A DNA stretch of 49,364 bases from Acidobacteriaceae bacterium (GCA_030041305.1 JASHOC010000179.1:1-49364), one strand, 5' to 3'; shown: positions 1 to 7,676, counted from the first letter of the stretch. The notes: generated by a model from the letters alone, not told the origin. Program-made: numbers and translations.

Positions 1-135
1 GATTTCATTCCAGCCGTTGGCTCCGCTTAGAATCGCGGCGATGGCGATGAGCAGTATCTCTTCCAGAAGGTGCTCCCGCGTCCGCTCCACCCGCGGGTCC
101 TTCAACTCGGCGAAATAGCTCAGGGGACTCTCCAT
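1..135 (-). CDS. ISAs1-family transposase, N-terminal fragment
   Basis: Only the first 45 codons are present; the ATG is at 135 on the minus strand and the frame stays open to the window edge. The residues (starting MESPLSYFAELKDPRVERTR, then a hydrophobic stretch ending in SGANGW) match the DDE_Tnp_1-associated N-terminal domain of ISAs1 transposases, where F-x-x-L-x-DPR-x-x-R-x-x-H and the G-A-N/D-G-W motif are conserved. The catalytic DDE domain is outside the window, so it is unknown whether the gene is intact. Confidence 0.7.
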   Translation of the reverse strand, partial: MESPLSYFAELKDPRVERTREHLLEEILLIAIAAILSGANGWNEI

Positions 136-195
136 GTCCCCATCTCATCCCCACTATCTCCCGCTGCATATAGCGTTTAAGATGCGTTTGCCCTG
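1..195 (-). mobile_element. ISAs1-family insertion sequence, partial (left edge cut)
   Basis: The element runs off the left edge of the window. Its outer end is placed at 195 because, read inward on the minus strand, the sequence begins CAGGGCAAACGCATCTTAAA, 60 nt before the transposase start. A CAGGG-type end close to the transposase ATG is typical of ISAs1 elements as I know them. The other end and the target duplication lie outside the window, so the boundary rests on one end only. Confidence 0.6.
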
Positions 196-352
196 GACGC
201 GCTACTCAAGGGTATTCTCGGTGCTCATATGGAGTGATATTCTTTGCGATGAGCCGCACATGGAAAGCTGCATCTCCCGGTTCGACATGCGTATTGCACC
301 GATCCGGTTGGTGACACGGCTGCCGGAAAGGATTGCCGCGACCGGTTGACTT

Positions 353-1240
353 ATGGTCAAGGGAAGGGTCTTTATCAGCTATCGCCGGGAGGACACGGGC
401 GGGTATGCCATGGCGCTGTACGGGAGGCTCTTCGAGCAGTTCCCGGATTGCGTGTTTAAGGACATTGCCAGCATCGAACCGGGCCTGCTGTGGGAGGACG
501 CGATCGCGAAGGCGCTGGATTCGTGCGATGCCATGATCGCGTTGATCGGCAGGGAGTGGCTGACGACGAAGGACGAGAGCGGGCAGCGACGGCTGGACAA
601 TCCCAAGGACACTTTGCGGCGGGAGATTGCGACCGCGCTGAAACGGAATGTACGGGTGATTGCGACGCTGGTGGGCGGGGCCAAAGTGCCGTCGCCGGAC
701 GAACTGCCAGCGGATCTTCAGCCGCTGACCAGGCGGCAGGCCCTGGAAATTGTGGATGAGTACTGGGAGGACGGTGTCAAGAAGCTCATCACGGCAATCG
801 GGCATGCGCTGAACCTGCCTGTGGCGGCGGAGACGGCCGCACCGGAGGTACGCGAAGTTCCACCTGCGGCGGCGAGTCAGCCTTTTGCTGCTCCGCCAGC
901 GCCTCAGCTTATGCCTGCCGGCCTGGCTGAATTGCTGCCCGGCGCCTGGCAGATACAGATAGCGAATCCGCTGACCGGGATATTCGGCCAAATGACGCTG
1001 GCAATGTTGCCGCAAGGAATGTTTCGCGGACAGATTATGGGCCCGATGGGCATGTCTGCTATTCAAGGACAATGGTGGGCAACGCCGTTTAACCAATTGC
1101 AGATGCAGGGGATGGAGAGCAATCCCCTTTTAGGGGTTGTCCCATATCAGGCGATGATTCAGTTCGCTGAGATTGGCCCTGGCCGTTTGGCCGGCGCGAC
1201 CAATGCCGGCGAGCAGGTAGTATGGCAGAAGGTTGGGTAG
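353..1240 (+). CDS. TIR-domain protein with unknown C-terminal domain
   Basis: This is a 295-residue cytoplasmic protein. Residues 1-155 form a TIR domain: FISYRREDTGGYA at the first strand, an SIEPG loop near residue 40, an ALIGREWL strand around 63-70, and Glu91 in the LRREIATAL helix, which aligns with the catalytic Glu of NAD-cleaving TIRs such as SARM1. A Pro/Ala-rich linker (about 158-192) leads to a 100-residue Gly/Met/Gln-rich C-terminal domain that I do not recognise. Bacterial TIR proteins usually hydrolyse NAD or make NAD-derived signals, often in antiphage defence; here no cyclase, SIR2, nuclease or STAND partner is adjacent. The Shine-Dalgarno is weak. NADase activity is inferred from the conserved Glu; the C-terminal domain may be the trigger-sensing part. 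Confidence 0.75.
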   Translation: MVKGRVFISYRREDTGGYAMALYGRLFEQFPDCVFKDIASIEPGLLWEDAIAKALDSCDAMIALIGREWLTTKDESGQRRLDNPKDTLRREIATALKRNVRVIATLVGGAKVPSPDELPADLQPLTRRQALEIVDEYWEDGVKKLITAIGHALNLPVAAETAAPEVREVPPAAASQPFAAPPAPQLMPAGLAELLPGAWQIQIANPLTGIFGQMTLAMLPQGMFRGQIMGPMGMSAIQGQWWATPFNQLQMQGMESNPLLGVVPYQAMIQFAEIGPGRLAGATNAGEQVVWQKVG

Positions 1241-1603
1241 AGCGTGGGGTATAAATAGCCTAAGCCGATGGACAGACTTCCCTCAGGCGCTGGAGCCCAG
1301 TTTATTGCTCGGTTACGGCGGTTCTCCAATTCCCGTGGAGTTTTGAGGGGCGTGCCAGGTGGCGTTTTCTTGGGAAAAACGCCACTCAACGTTCGAGGTT
1401 GTGCTCTACACCAATTGGAGAACCGCTTTAATTTACGGGCTAGAGCCCGTACCCTCCGAAAACATTAGCCCGTTTGCGGCGCCCTTGGGCGGGCTCAGGG
1501 CGGGCTCTAAGGCCGTGCCCTTTCAACGCCAGGCTTTCGCCAAGGGCCGCAGCGGCTTGTTGGCCAGGATGAGCGGAGAGGGGCCGCGTCGGTGCGACCA
1601 ATT
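1241..1603. repeat. Gene-free, palindrome-rich spacer
   Basis: No credible gene is seen here apart from the methyltransferase remnant at 1523-1588. The stretch holds a 14-bp perfect inverted repeat, GCGGTTCTCCAATT at 1318-1331 and its complement at 1413-1426. Inside it is a 10-bp stem with a 7-nt loop (GTGGCGTTTT at 1359-1368 pairing with 1376-1385). Just outside is the compact palindrome ACGGGCTAGAGCCCGT at about 1435-1450. The nested arrangement resembles a miniature dispersed palindromic element and could fold in RNA at the end of the TIR transcript. Confidence 0.6.
1523..1588 (-). pseudogene. Duplicated 3' end of the neighbouring methyltransferase gene
   Basis: On the minus strand these bases read RGPSPLILANKP followed by nine more codons and a stop. 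The intact methyltransferase ends in the same RGPSPLILANKP. The DNA at 1554-1588 matches 1608-1642 at 32 of 35 positions with an offset of 54 nt. This is a relic of a tandem duplication of the gene or of its tail; no further homologous codons precede it because the intact gene's stop and tail follow directly. Confidence 0.6.
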
Positions 1604-2647
1604 TTAGGGCTTGTTGGCGAGGATGAGCGGGGATGGGCCGCGGCTGGCCAGCGTCCGCATGTCGACGAAGCCGGCTTCGGCGAGCCAGGCGGCAATTTCC
1701 TCGAAGGAATAAGTGTCGCCATTCTCGGTGTTCACCAGCATGTTCACCGCGAAGATGAGTCCGTTCACCGGAGCGGTGCGATCGGCGTTGACGAGGAACT
1801 CGGCGATGGCGATGGTGGCTCCGGGGGCGAGAGCGGCAAAGGTCTTCTGCAGCAGCACCTGGCTGCGCTCGGCCCCTTCGCTGTGCAGGATATGGCCGAG
1901 CGTGGCGACGTGGTGGCCGGCGCCGAAATCGGCTTCGAGCAGATCACCGGCGGTAAAAGCAAAGCGATCGGCGAGGCCGAAGCGAGCGACGGTTTTGCGG
2001 GTGACAGGAAGTACGCCGGGCCAATCGACGGCGCGAACGCTGACCGCGGGCGCGCTCTGGGCCAGCGCAATGCCCCACACGCCGGAGCCGGCGGCGAGAT
2101 CGAGGACGCTGACCGGACCGCTCATCAGATCGAGGCGCAGATAATGGGCCAGGTCCTGTGCGGCGGGGTAGCTCATGGGAAAGATATCGTTGACGAAGTT
2201 TTCGAAGAAGGCGCTGCCGGTTTCCTGCCGGTTGACGGCGGCGTCGGGCGCTCCGACGGCGACGATTTCATGGAGACGCAACCATTTGGGCAGGAGATGT
2301 TCGCTGGTGTGGCGAATGAGTCCGCCCTGGAAGCCGGGCTTGGAGCTGACCAGGAAGGCTGCGCTCTCGGGGGTGAGCGCGTACTGGCCATTGGCGTCTT
2401 TGGCGAGAAAATCGAGACCCACCAAGACATTCAAAATGGCCGCGAGGCCGCGTTCCGAGGCTCCGGTGGCCTGGGCAATCTCGCCGAGCGACAGTGGGCC
2501 GCCGTCGAGCACATCGAAAACGCGGTGACGAATGGCAGTTTCGAGGATTAAGGGCGGCGCATAACCCCACGCCATTTGCATGATGCGTTCGGGGCTGAGG
2601 GTGGGAGCGGCCGGAGCGCTCGCAGCCCGGCTGACGGTAGTGGCCAT
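1604..2647 (-). CDS. SAM-dependent O-methyltransferase (class II, dimerising)
   Basis: A protein of about 347 residues with the architecture of plant- and polyketide-type O-methyltransferases. An N-terminal winged-helix dimerisation domain (ILETAIRHRVFDVL, then the LSLGEIAQATGASERGLAAIL helix-turn-helix) is followed by a Rossmann domain with the SAM loop VLDLAAGSGVWGIAL and an acidic AVDWPGVL strand. A GDLLEADFG segment and the late GHILHSEG segment sit where the catalytic region lies; His in the latter may be the general base. The substrate cannot be told from sequence. An upstream in-frame ATG at 2698 would add 17 residues; 2647 is preferred because the predicted fold begins soon after it. 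It stands alone between the TIR gene and the M20 peptidase. Confidence 0.8.
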   Translation of the reverse strand: MATTVSRAASAPAAPTLSPERIMQMAWGYAPPLILETAIRHRVFDVLDGGPLSLGEIAQATGASERGLAAILNVLVGLDFLAKDANGQYALTPESAAFLVSSKPGFQGGLIRHTSEHLLPKWLRLHEIVAVGAPDAAVNRQETGSAFFENFVNDIFPMSYPAAQDLAHYLRLDLMSGPVSVLDLAAGSGVWGIALAQSAPAVSVRAVDWPGVLPVTRKTVARFGLADRFAFTAGDLLEADFGAGHHVATLGHILHSEGAERSQVLLQKTFAALAPGATIAIAEFLVNADRTAPVNGLIFAVNMLVNTENGDTYSFEEIAAWLAEAGFVDMRTLASRGPSPLILANKP

Positions 2648-2788
2648 GAGGGTCTCGCTTGCGGAGAATTGGGCTCGGGGAAGCCGTGGGGCAAGCATAG
2701 CAGGAAACAGAACGGGTTAGCTTGTGAATTGTTGCCAGGAGTGTCGGTGCAGCTAGTTCCGCGACGCGCGCGCATTAGCGGCTAAGGC

Positions 2789-3823
2789 TCAGACGAGCAA
2801 TTGCTTCGCGACCCGGATATAGAGCGCAATCGCTTCGATAAGTTCTTTTTTGGCGAGCTTTTCGTGCGGTGTGTGGGCCACGTGAATGTTGCCGGGGCCG
2901 AGGAGTAGCGGCTCACCCCAGTTGGAAAGCTGGGGAAGATCGGTAGTGAATTTGGCGATCATGGTGGGCAGTCCGGGGACTGGGCGCATGCGGACGAAGG
3001 GGATTTCGAGGGTGAAGTCGATTTCGGCGAGGCCCGCAGCGACCTTCAGCAGTGCGGCGCGGATCGGGGCCGAGTCGCCGACCAGGCGCACGAGCACCTG
3101 CGCCTCGGCCTGGTCGGCGATCACATTGGGCGCATAGCCGCCTTGGATCTGGCCAATGTTGAGCGTGCTGGGGCCGACATCTTCGGTGACCGGCAGATCG
3201 AGGGCGAGCAGGCGGGCGAGCACTTCGACGAGCTTGTGCACAGCCGATTCGCCCAGTTCCGGGTAGGCCGAGTGAGCCATTTTGCCGCGAGCGCGGAGCA
3301 CGGCGCGCAGCGCGCCTTTGGAGGCCAAAGCAAGGCGATTGTCCGTGGGTTCGCCGTCGATCAGATAGCGGCTGCCCTTGGGCGCGAGGTTGGCGGCCTT
3401 GGCGCCGGCGGAGTCGCGTTCCTCACCGGAGACGAACAACAAGCCGATCCGGAAACCTTCGGCGCGCAGCGCCTCGGCGGCGGCGATTTGCGCGGCGATG
3501 ATGCCCTTGGCGTCGGAAACGCCGCGACCGTACATGAATTCCTCGTCTTCGCGGAAAGGAATATAGGGGGGAACCGTGTCCATGTGGGTGGAAAAGACGA
3601 GATCGGGGTTGCCCGCGGCGGGACCGGCATAGACGTTCCAACGCGGGCCGCCGGGGGCGCCCTCGATGGGCTGCGGAACGGGCGTCTTCTCGACCGGCCA
3701 GCCGCGGCGGGAAAGAAAGCCGGCCAGAAAATCGCCCACCGGGCCTTCGTGATAGGTTGTGGATTCGATTGCGCAGAGCTGGCGGGTGAGCCCTATCGGG
3801 TCGAGGGCGGAGTTGTCGATCAT
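2789..3823 (-). CDS. M20 family metallopeptidase/deacylase (ArgE/DapE/CPG2 type)
   Basis: A 344-residue cytoplasmic zinc amidohydrolase. Metal-site motifs are all visible: FSTHMDTVPP (His80, Asp82), GRGVSDAKG (Asp104), GEERDS with Glu134 as general base and Glu135 as ligand, GEPTD (around 158-161), and the last ligand in VAHTPHEKL (His317). His184 in MAHSAYPELGES belongs to the dimerisation lid and completes the active site of the partner subunit in this family. The family removes N-terminal or acyl groups from amino acids and small peptides; ArgE-like deacetylation or a peptidase role are both possible, as no arg, dap or lys genes are nearby. The ATG at 3823 is the first in frame. Confidence 0.85.
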   Translation of the reverse strand: MIDNSALDPIGLTRQLCAIESTTYHEGPVGDFLAGFLSRRGWPVEKTPVPQPIEGAPGGPRWNVYAGPAAGNPDLVFSTHMDTVPPYIPFREDEEFMYGRGVSDAKGIIAAQIAAAEALRAEGFRIGLLFVSGEERDSAGAKAANLAPKGSRYLIDGEPTDNRLALASKGALRAVLRARGKMAHSAYPELGESAVHKLVEVLARLLALDLPVTEDVGPSTLNIGQIQGGYAPNVIADQAEAQVLVRLVGDSAPIRAALLKVAAGLAEIDFTLEIPFVRMRPVPGLPTMIAKFTTDLPQLSNWGEPLLLGPGNIHVAHTPHEKLAKKELIEAIALYIRVAKQLLV

Positions 3824-4010
3824 GGCGCAGCCAGAATACCGCTTTTCACGGCTTCGTTATGGGACAGGCTTCCGGGACGGGCAAGCCTGCGCTTTGTCGG
3901 CTCGGCATTTCGTCCCGAAACTTGCCCCTTATGGAACACGGCCCGTGGGCCATTCGTTTCGGCGTTATACTGCAGCATTATAAGGAGGCCGGGATCAAGG
4001 AGGGACCTTT

Positions 4011-4684
4011 GTGGAAATCAGCGTCGACAACCTTCTGAAAATTCCAGCTAAATATCTCAGCGAGTATCTATATATTCTTACCCAAACCGCCTTGGGTCGC
4101 GTGCCCACCTACGCTTTAGTTAATGCGAAAACATCGATTCAGGGAGTCGGGGCAAACCGGGTCGACGAAGGCTTGTGGATGTTTTTGCTGGTCAGCCTGA
4201 TCTTTGGTTGGATTCTTCAATCCATCCCAGCGGGATCATCTAATCCGCCGACCATAGGGATCACTATTTTGATACTTGCATGTTGGGTTGCATTCTCGGC
4301 CGTTAGCTACGGCTTCTGCCACTTAATCGGGGGGCGGGGGGAGTTTTTGGCTTCGCTCTCGGCAATGCTACAGGTTCTAGGCGCGGTGTACGTCGTCAGC
4401 AGCTTCGGATCGTTGGTGCTGGGAGTTTGCTTTGACGTCGTAGGGCACAGAACATATCGTTATTTCTTTTATTCGCATTGCAGTTTCTATTATTGATGCG
4501 GTACATCACGATGGCTATCCGAAACCACGGTTTTACACGCCTCCGCCGCATCGTGGCTGGTCTCATGGTCGCTGCGGTCTTCGTTGGCTTGAACATCGTA
4601 TTACTCTTTTATGGAGTCTTCGGGGTGGCACTGAAGGACGTCCAAATGAATGGCGTCCGCGGATTCGGTGGAATCGGTTCGTGA
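4011..4684 (+). pseudogene. Polytopic membrane protein split by an apparent frameshift
   Basis: A GTG at 4011 preceded by GGAGGGACC opens a 161-codon frame with hydrophobic segments at about residues 55-72, 82-104 and 115-140, ending at 4496 after an abrupt, charged, non-membrane-like tail. A second frame, open from 4436 and ending at 4684, continues with ISLFLLFALQFLLLM and another long hydrophobic helix (VAAVFVGLNIVLLFYGVF). Joining the two near 4436-4450 by a -1 shift gives one protein of about 225 residues with four or five membrane helices, resembling Yip1-like small membrane proteins in layout. This may be a real lesion, programmed shift or base-calling error. Function unknown. A TATACT box at about 3966 could be its -10 element. 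Confidence 0.5.
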
Positions 4685-4782
4685 ATTAAGGCTGGTTTTC
4701 AGCGCTGCCGTGGCTCGCGGCCTGCTCCGTTGCGTTGCGCAAAGGACCCTTTGCGGGATGGGAAGGGCAAGGCGCCGGCTAA

Positions 4783-5061
4783 TCAAGGCCAATCCTGCGC
4801 ACCGTGAAAAATGCGTGAGATTTCAACTGCTTCCTGCTTCACCTGATACACCACGATGTAAGGTAGTGGCGGAAACATTAGCTCGCGGCGTCCGCTCATG
4901 CGATGGCTTAGCCGGCCCATGCCGGGAAACTCCTTAAGTTTGGCGCGCCCGTCGTAGATCGTTTGCGCCACACGCCGGGCAGCCTCCGGGTTGTCGCGCT
5001 CGATCCACGCGCAGATCCGTTCCAGGTCTTCCGCTGCTGGTATTGACCGACGAATCTCCAT
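4783..5061 (-). CDS. RelE/ParE-family toxin of a type II toxin-antitoxin pair
   Basis: A 92-residue basic protein. It has the N-terminal two-helix hairpin of ParE (AAEDLERICAWIERDNPEAARRVAQ), a central KEFPGMGR turn and a C-terminal sheet ending LPYIVVYQVKQEAVEISRIFHGAQDWP, the usual signature of the family. ParE proteins poison gyrase and RelE proteins cut mRNA on the ribosome; which applies is not decided here. The ATG shares one base with the TGA of the upstream antitoxin gene, so the two are translationally coupled, antitoxin first, as is normal for such operons. Confidence 0.85.
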   Translation of the reverse strand: MEIRRSIPAAEDLERICAWIERDNPEAARRVAQTIYDGRAKLKEFPGMGRLSHRMSGRRELMFPPLPYIVVYQVKQEAVEISRIFHGAQDWP

Positions 5062-5285
5062 CAGGGATGAAGGAAATGCCGAAGCCGATCGCCCACCTGT
5101 TCATGGGTCAGAAACTCCCCACGTTCCAAGGCGGCCTCACCCTGCGTCACGGCGTCGATGAAGCGGGCGTCTTCATCAAGTAAACGCATGACGGCGCTCC
5201 TCACCAAGAGTTCCGGGTCAGTGCCGGCTTTGGAGGCAATCCGCGCAATCTGCGCTTCCTGTTCGGGCGTGAATTGGACTTCCAC
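5061..5285 (-). CDS. Antitoxin of the RelE/ParE-type pair
   Basis: A small protein of about 74 residues beginning EVQFTPEQEAQIARIASKAG, whose short strand plus helix pattern fits ribbon-helix-helix-like antitoxins (strand EVQFT, helix EQEAQIARIA, helix PELLVRSAVMRLL). The acidic C-terminal half (DEDARFIDAVTQGEAALERGEF) would wrap the toxin. I take the GTG at 5285 as start; an in-frame ATG at 5354 would add 23 residues unlike the family. Such antitoxins normally repress their own promoter, which should lie in 5286-5411, shared divergently with the hydrolase gene. Confidence 0.75.
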   Translation of the reverse strand: MEVQFTPEQEAQIARIASKAGTDPELLVRSAVMRLLDEDARFIDAVTQGEAALERGEFLTHEQVGDRLRHFLHP

Positions 5286-5380
5286 GATGTCTACACTACG
5301 GAAAAATGACGGGTCAATCAAGCCCGCATGTCCTGTCGTCGGGCACGGAAGCACGGGCCTCCGACCCGCTGCCGCTCAAG

Positions 5381-5392
5381 GCAACCGGTTGC
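5381..5392. promoter_or_regulatory. 12-bp perfect palindrome in divergent promoter region
   Basis: GCAACCGGTTGC is a perfect palindrome in the 126-nt gap between the divergent antitoxin and hydrolase starts. Its position, about 20 nt before the hydrolase ATG and 96 nt before the antitoxin GTG, suits an operator. Which protein binds is unknown; the antitoxin is the nearest candidate. It could also be chance. Confidence 0.3.
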
Positions 5393-5411
5393 GCGTAGAA
5401 TGGGAGTTGGC

Positions 5412-6119
5412 ATGAACGAGACGATCGCAGTCTCCGGCACGGCTGCGCAACGGGAGCCTTTCAGATCGCGCAGCGTGGAATTGACTGGACCCGCCGGCCG
5501 AATTGAGGCAGTGTTGAATGGCGGGGCGCCGGATGCGCCCTTTGCGGCCTTGGTCTGCCATCCCAATCCCGAATATGGCGGCAACCTGCACAACAAAGTG
5601 GTGTACCACGCCATGAAGGTGCTGAACGCGCCGGAGTGGGGCTTGGGGTGGCCGGTATTGCGCTTCAATTTTCGCGGCACGGGGTTAAGCGAAGGCAGGC
5701 GCGACGGCAAAGCCGAAGTGGGCGACGTGCTGGCGGCTTTAGACTGGCTGGAACGGGAATTCCGGCTGCCCATGGTGGCAGCCGGGTTCAGCTTCGGTTC
5801 GGCGATGGCGCTGTGGGCGTGTTGCGGCCCGCAGAGGGCGAATCACGACGTGCGCGCCCTGATTGCGCTGGGACTGCCGACGCACGCCGACGGGCGGGAT
5901 TACCGCTATGGGTTTTTGCGCGCGGCAATCATTCCCAAGCTGTTTGTCAGCGGGGAGCGGGACGCCTTCGGGCCGCAGGCTCAACTGGAGGAGGTGATTG
6001 CCGCCGCGGCCGACCCGAAACAGCTAGTGCTGATCCCCGGCGCGGATCATTTCTTTACCGGTCATCTGGAGCCGATGCAGAAGGCGATGGCCGTGTGGTT
6101 GAAGGAGCAATTGCCATGA
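5412..6119 (+). CDS. Alpha/beta hydrolase (COG2945-like)
   Basis: A 235-residue cytoplasmic hydrolase. After the first strand, CHPNPEYGGNLHNKVV supplies the oxyanion region, FNFRGTGLSEG follows strand 4, and the nucleophile elbow is GFSFGS (Ser127). SGERDAFGP carries the acid Asp and PGADHFF the catalytic His. The shortened fold without a cap is like the COG2945 group (YsaA-like); the substrate, probably a small ester or acyl compound, is unknown. The ATG at 5412 has GGGAG six bases upstream, so it is preferred to the in-frame ATGs at 5328 and 5400. Its stop overlaps the glycerate kinase start by 4 nt (ATGA), implying coupled expression. Confidence 0.8.
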   Translation: MNETIAVSGTAAQREPFRSRSVELTGPAGRIEAVLNGGAPDAPFAALVCHPNPEYGGNLHNKVVYHAMKVLNAPEWGLGWPVLRFNFRGTGLSEGRRDGKAEVGDVLAALDWLEREFRLPMVAAGFSFGSAMALWACCGPQRANHDVRALIALGLPTHADGRDYRYGFLRAAIIPKLFVSGERDAFGPQAQLEEVIAAAADPKQLVLIPGADHFFTGHLEPMQKAMAVWLKEQLP

Positions 6120-7564
6120 TTCCGGCGAGCGATACGGCCTTGGATGTGTTGCACGCCACAGCGGCGGCGATTTTTGACGAAGCTCTCAAGGAGTGCAATA
6201 TCGCGACGGCCTTCGATCGCCGCATCCGCTTCGAGGGCAACGTACTGAAACGGCTTTTGCCTGACGGCAGCGGTCCGGAGACGATCGAGCTCTCCAGTTA
6301 TAAGCGCATCTTTATCATTGCGCTGGGCAAGGCGGCCGCGCCGATGCTGGATATTTTGCTGGAGCGGATGAAGCGACGCCAGGGGGTGCGCGGCATGTGC
6401 TGCTCGATCCAGTGTCCGAAGGAGCGCAACTGGCGCATCCGCTACTTTGAGGGCGGCCATCCGTTGCCGAATGAGGATTCCTTCGCCGCCGCCCGCGCTG
6501 CGCTAGTCATGGTGAAGAAGGCCAGGAAAGACACGCTGATCTTCTTCCTGATTTCAGGCGGGGGCTCGGCGATGTTCGACCTTCCGCTCGACCCGCAAAT
6601 CACGCTCGACGATACGATCGCGTTTCATCGCGTACTGCTCGCTTCCGGCGCGCCCATCAATGAGATCAACACGCTGCGCAAGCATTTTTCCGCGGTGAAA
6701 GGAGGACGGCTGGCCATGGCCGCGCCGGAGGCGACCAAGGTGAGCATGTTGCTGCCCGACGTACCGCTGCGCACCCTGGATGCGCTTTCGTCTGGACCGA
6801 CCTCGCCGGATCACTCGACCGTGAGCGAAGCGCGCGAGCTGCTGGCGCGCTATGGAATGGGTCCCAAGCTGCCGCCAAGAGTGCGCGAGTTTTTCGAGCG
6901 CGCGGACTTGCCCGAGTCGCCGGGCAACAAGGTGTGGCGGCCGCCGTTTCTACCCAAGCCGCGGGCCGGAGCCCCGCCGCGCCGCATGACCGCGGCCGCC
7001 AACCTGACCGGTGAAGACGAAGCTTTCCGCGATTCGGTATTCGAGATTCTGCTTTCGAGCCACGATCTGGTGGAAAACGCGCGCACCTTGGCGAAAAATG
7101 CCGGATATTACACGGTGGTGGACAACAGTTGCGATGATTGGGATTACGCGGCCGCGGCCCGTTACCTGCTGGAGCGCTTTCACGCCTTGCGCGCCGCACA
7201 CCCGCGGCTTTGCCTGATCAGCGTCGGCGAAGTAACCGTTACGCTGAACGATTCGCCGGGCGCCGGGGGGCGCAATCAGCAGTTCGCCCTCGCCTGCGCG
7301 CTGGAGCTGGAGAAGCATGCCGGAGAGAGGTTGACGGTGCTCAGCGCCGGATCGGACGGCATCGACGGCAATACTCAGGCTGCGGGCGCGATCGTGGATC
7401 CTACGACCGCGGGCCGGGCCCGCGCGTTTGGTTTCGATCCGGAGAGGTCGATTGCGGAGTTTAACGCCTGTCCGCTGTTCACGGCGCTCGGCGACGCCAT
7501 TGTGACCGGTCCGACGGGGCACAATTTGCGGGATCTGCGGCTTTTGATTGCGGACGAAGGGTGA
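6116..7564 (+). CDS. Glycerate 2-kinase (DUF4147/MOFRL type)
   Basis: A 482-residue enzyme of the GckA/TtuD family, which phosphorylates D-glycerate to 2-phosphoglycerate with ATP and feeds lower glycolysis. The N-terminal DUF4147 domain shows ALGKAAAPM, the GGHPLPNEDS loop and SGGGSAMFDLP, followed by the NTLRKHFSAVKGGRLA segment; the C-terminal MOFRL domain has SVGEVTVTL, GAGGRNQQFAL and SAGSDGIDGNTQAAGAIVD. All conserved blocks are present and the length is only slightly above normal, with an internal insert (about residues 250-300). It is translationally coupled to the preceding hydrolase. A downstream LacI-type regulator may control this carbohydrate-acid locus. Confidence 0.9.
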   Translation: MIPASDTALDVLHATAAAIFDEALKECNIATAFDRRIRFEGNVLKRLLPDGSGPETIELSSYKRIFIIALGKAAAPMLDILLERMKRRQGVRGMCCSIQCPKERNWRIRYFEGGHPLPNEDSFAAARAALVMVKKARKDTLIFFLISGGGSAMFDLPLDPQITLDDTIAFHRVLLASGAPINEINTLRKHFSAVKGGRLAMAAPEATKVSMLLPDVPLRTLDALSSGPTSPDHSTVSEARELLARYGMGPKLPPRVREFFERADLPESPGNKVWRPPFLPKPRAGAPPRRMTAAANLTGEDEAFRDSVFEILLSSHDLVENARTLAKNAGYYTVVDNSCDDWDYAAAARYLLERFHALRAAHPRLCLISVGEVTVTLNDSPGAGGRNQQFALACALELEKHAGERLTVLSAGSDGIDGNTQAAGAIVDPTTAGRARAFGFDPERSIAEFNACPLFTALGDAIVTGPTGHNLRDLRLLIADEG

Positions 7565-7637
7565 AGGCGGCTAGCAGCTTTCAGCTTTCAACGCGCAGCT
7601 TGGTTCCCGAAACAGGCCCGATGCACGATCCACAGAC

Positions 7638-7676
7638 GAATGCGCTAACATTGGCGAGGCGAATGCACTAACATTG
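7638..7676 (+). promoter_or_regulatory. Direct repeat GAATGCRCTAACATTG x2, candidate operator
   Basis: Two copies of a 16-base unit, GAATGCGCTAACATTG (7638-7653) and GAATGCACTAACATTG (7661-7676), differ at one base and are spaced 23 bp apart, about two helical turns. Each contains an AATG-N6-CATT inverted repeat and the GCTAACATT half of a TGTTAGCGCTAACA-type site typical of LacI-family operators. They lie just before the LacI-type gene at 7709, so autoregulation is likely. Confidence 0.5.

Noticed and set aside
206..1096. Long minus-strand ORF (296 codons) opposite the TIR gene
   Set aside because: It has no start signal, an unnatural Arg/Pro-rich composition and is fully antisense to a well-supported gene.
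1592..2551. 319-codon plus-strand ORF opposite the methyltransferase
   Set aside because: Its Gly/Glu/Asp-rich composition is typical of antisense shadows in high-GC DNA; the minus-strand gene has clear motifs.
3143..4051. 302-codon plus-strand ORF opposite the M20 peptidase
   Set aside because: It is an antisense shadow of a gene with complete metal-site motifs.
5636..6115. N-terminal 160 codons of a 642-codon frame reaching into glycerate kinase
   Set aside because: The region is the hydrolase gene in another frame; the kinase starts at the ATGA overlap at 6116.
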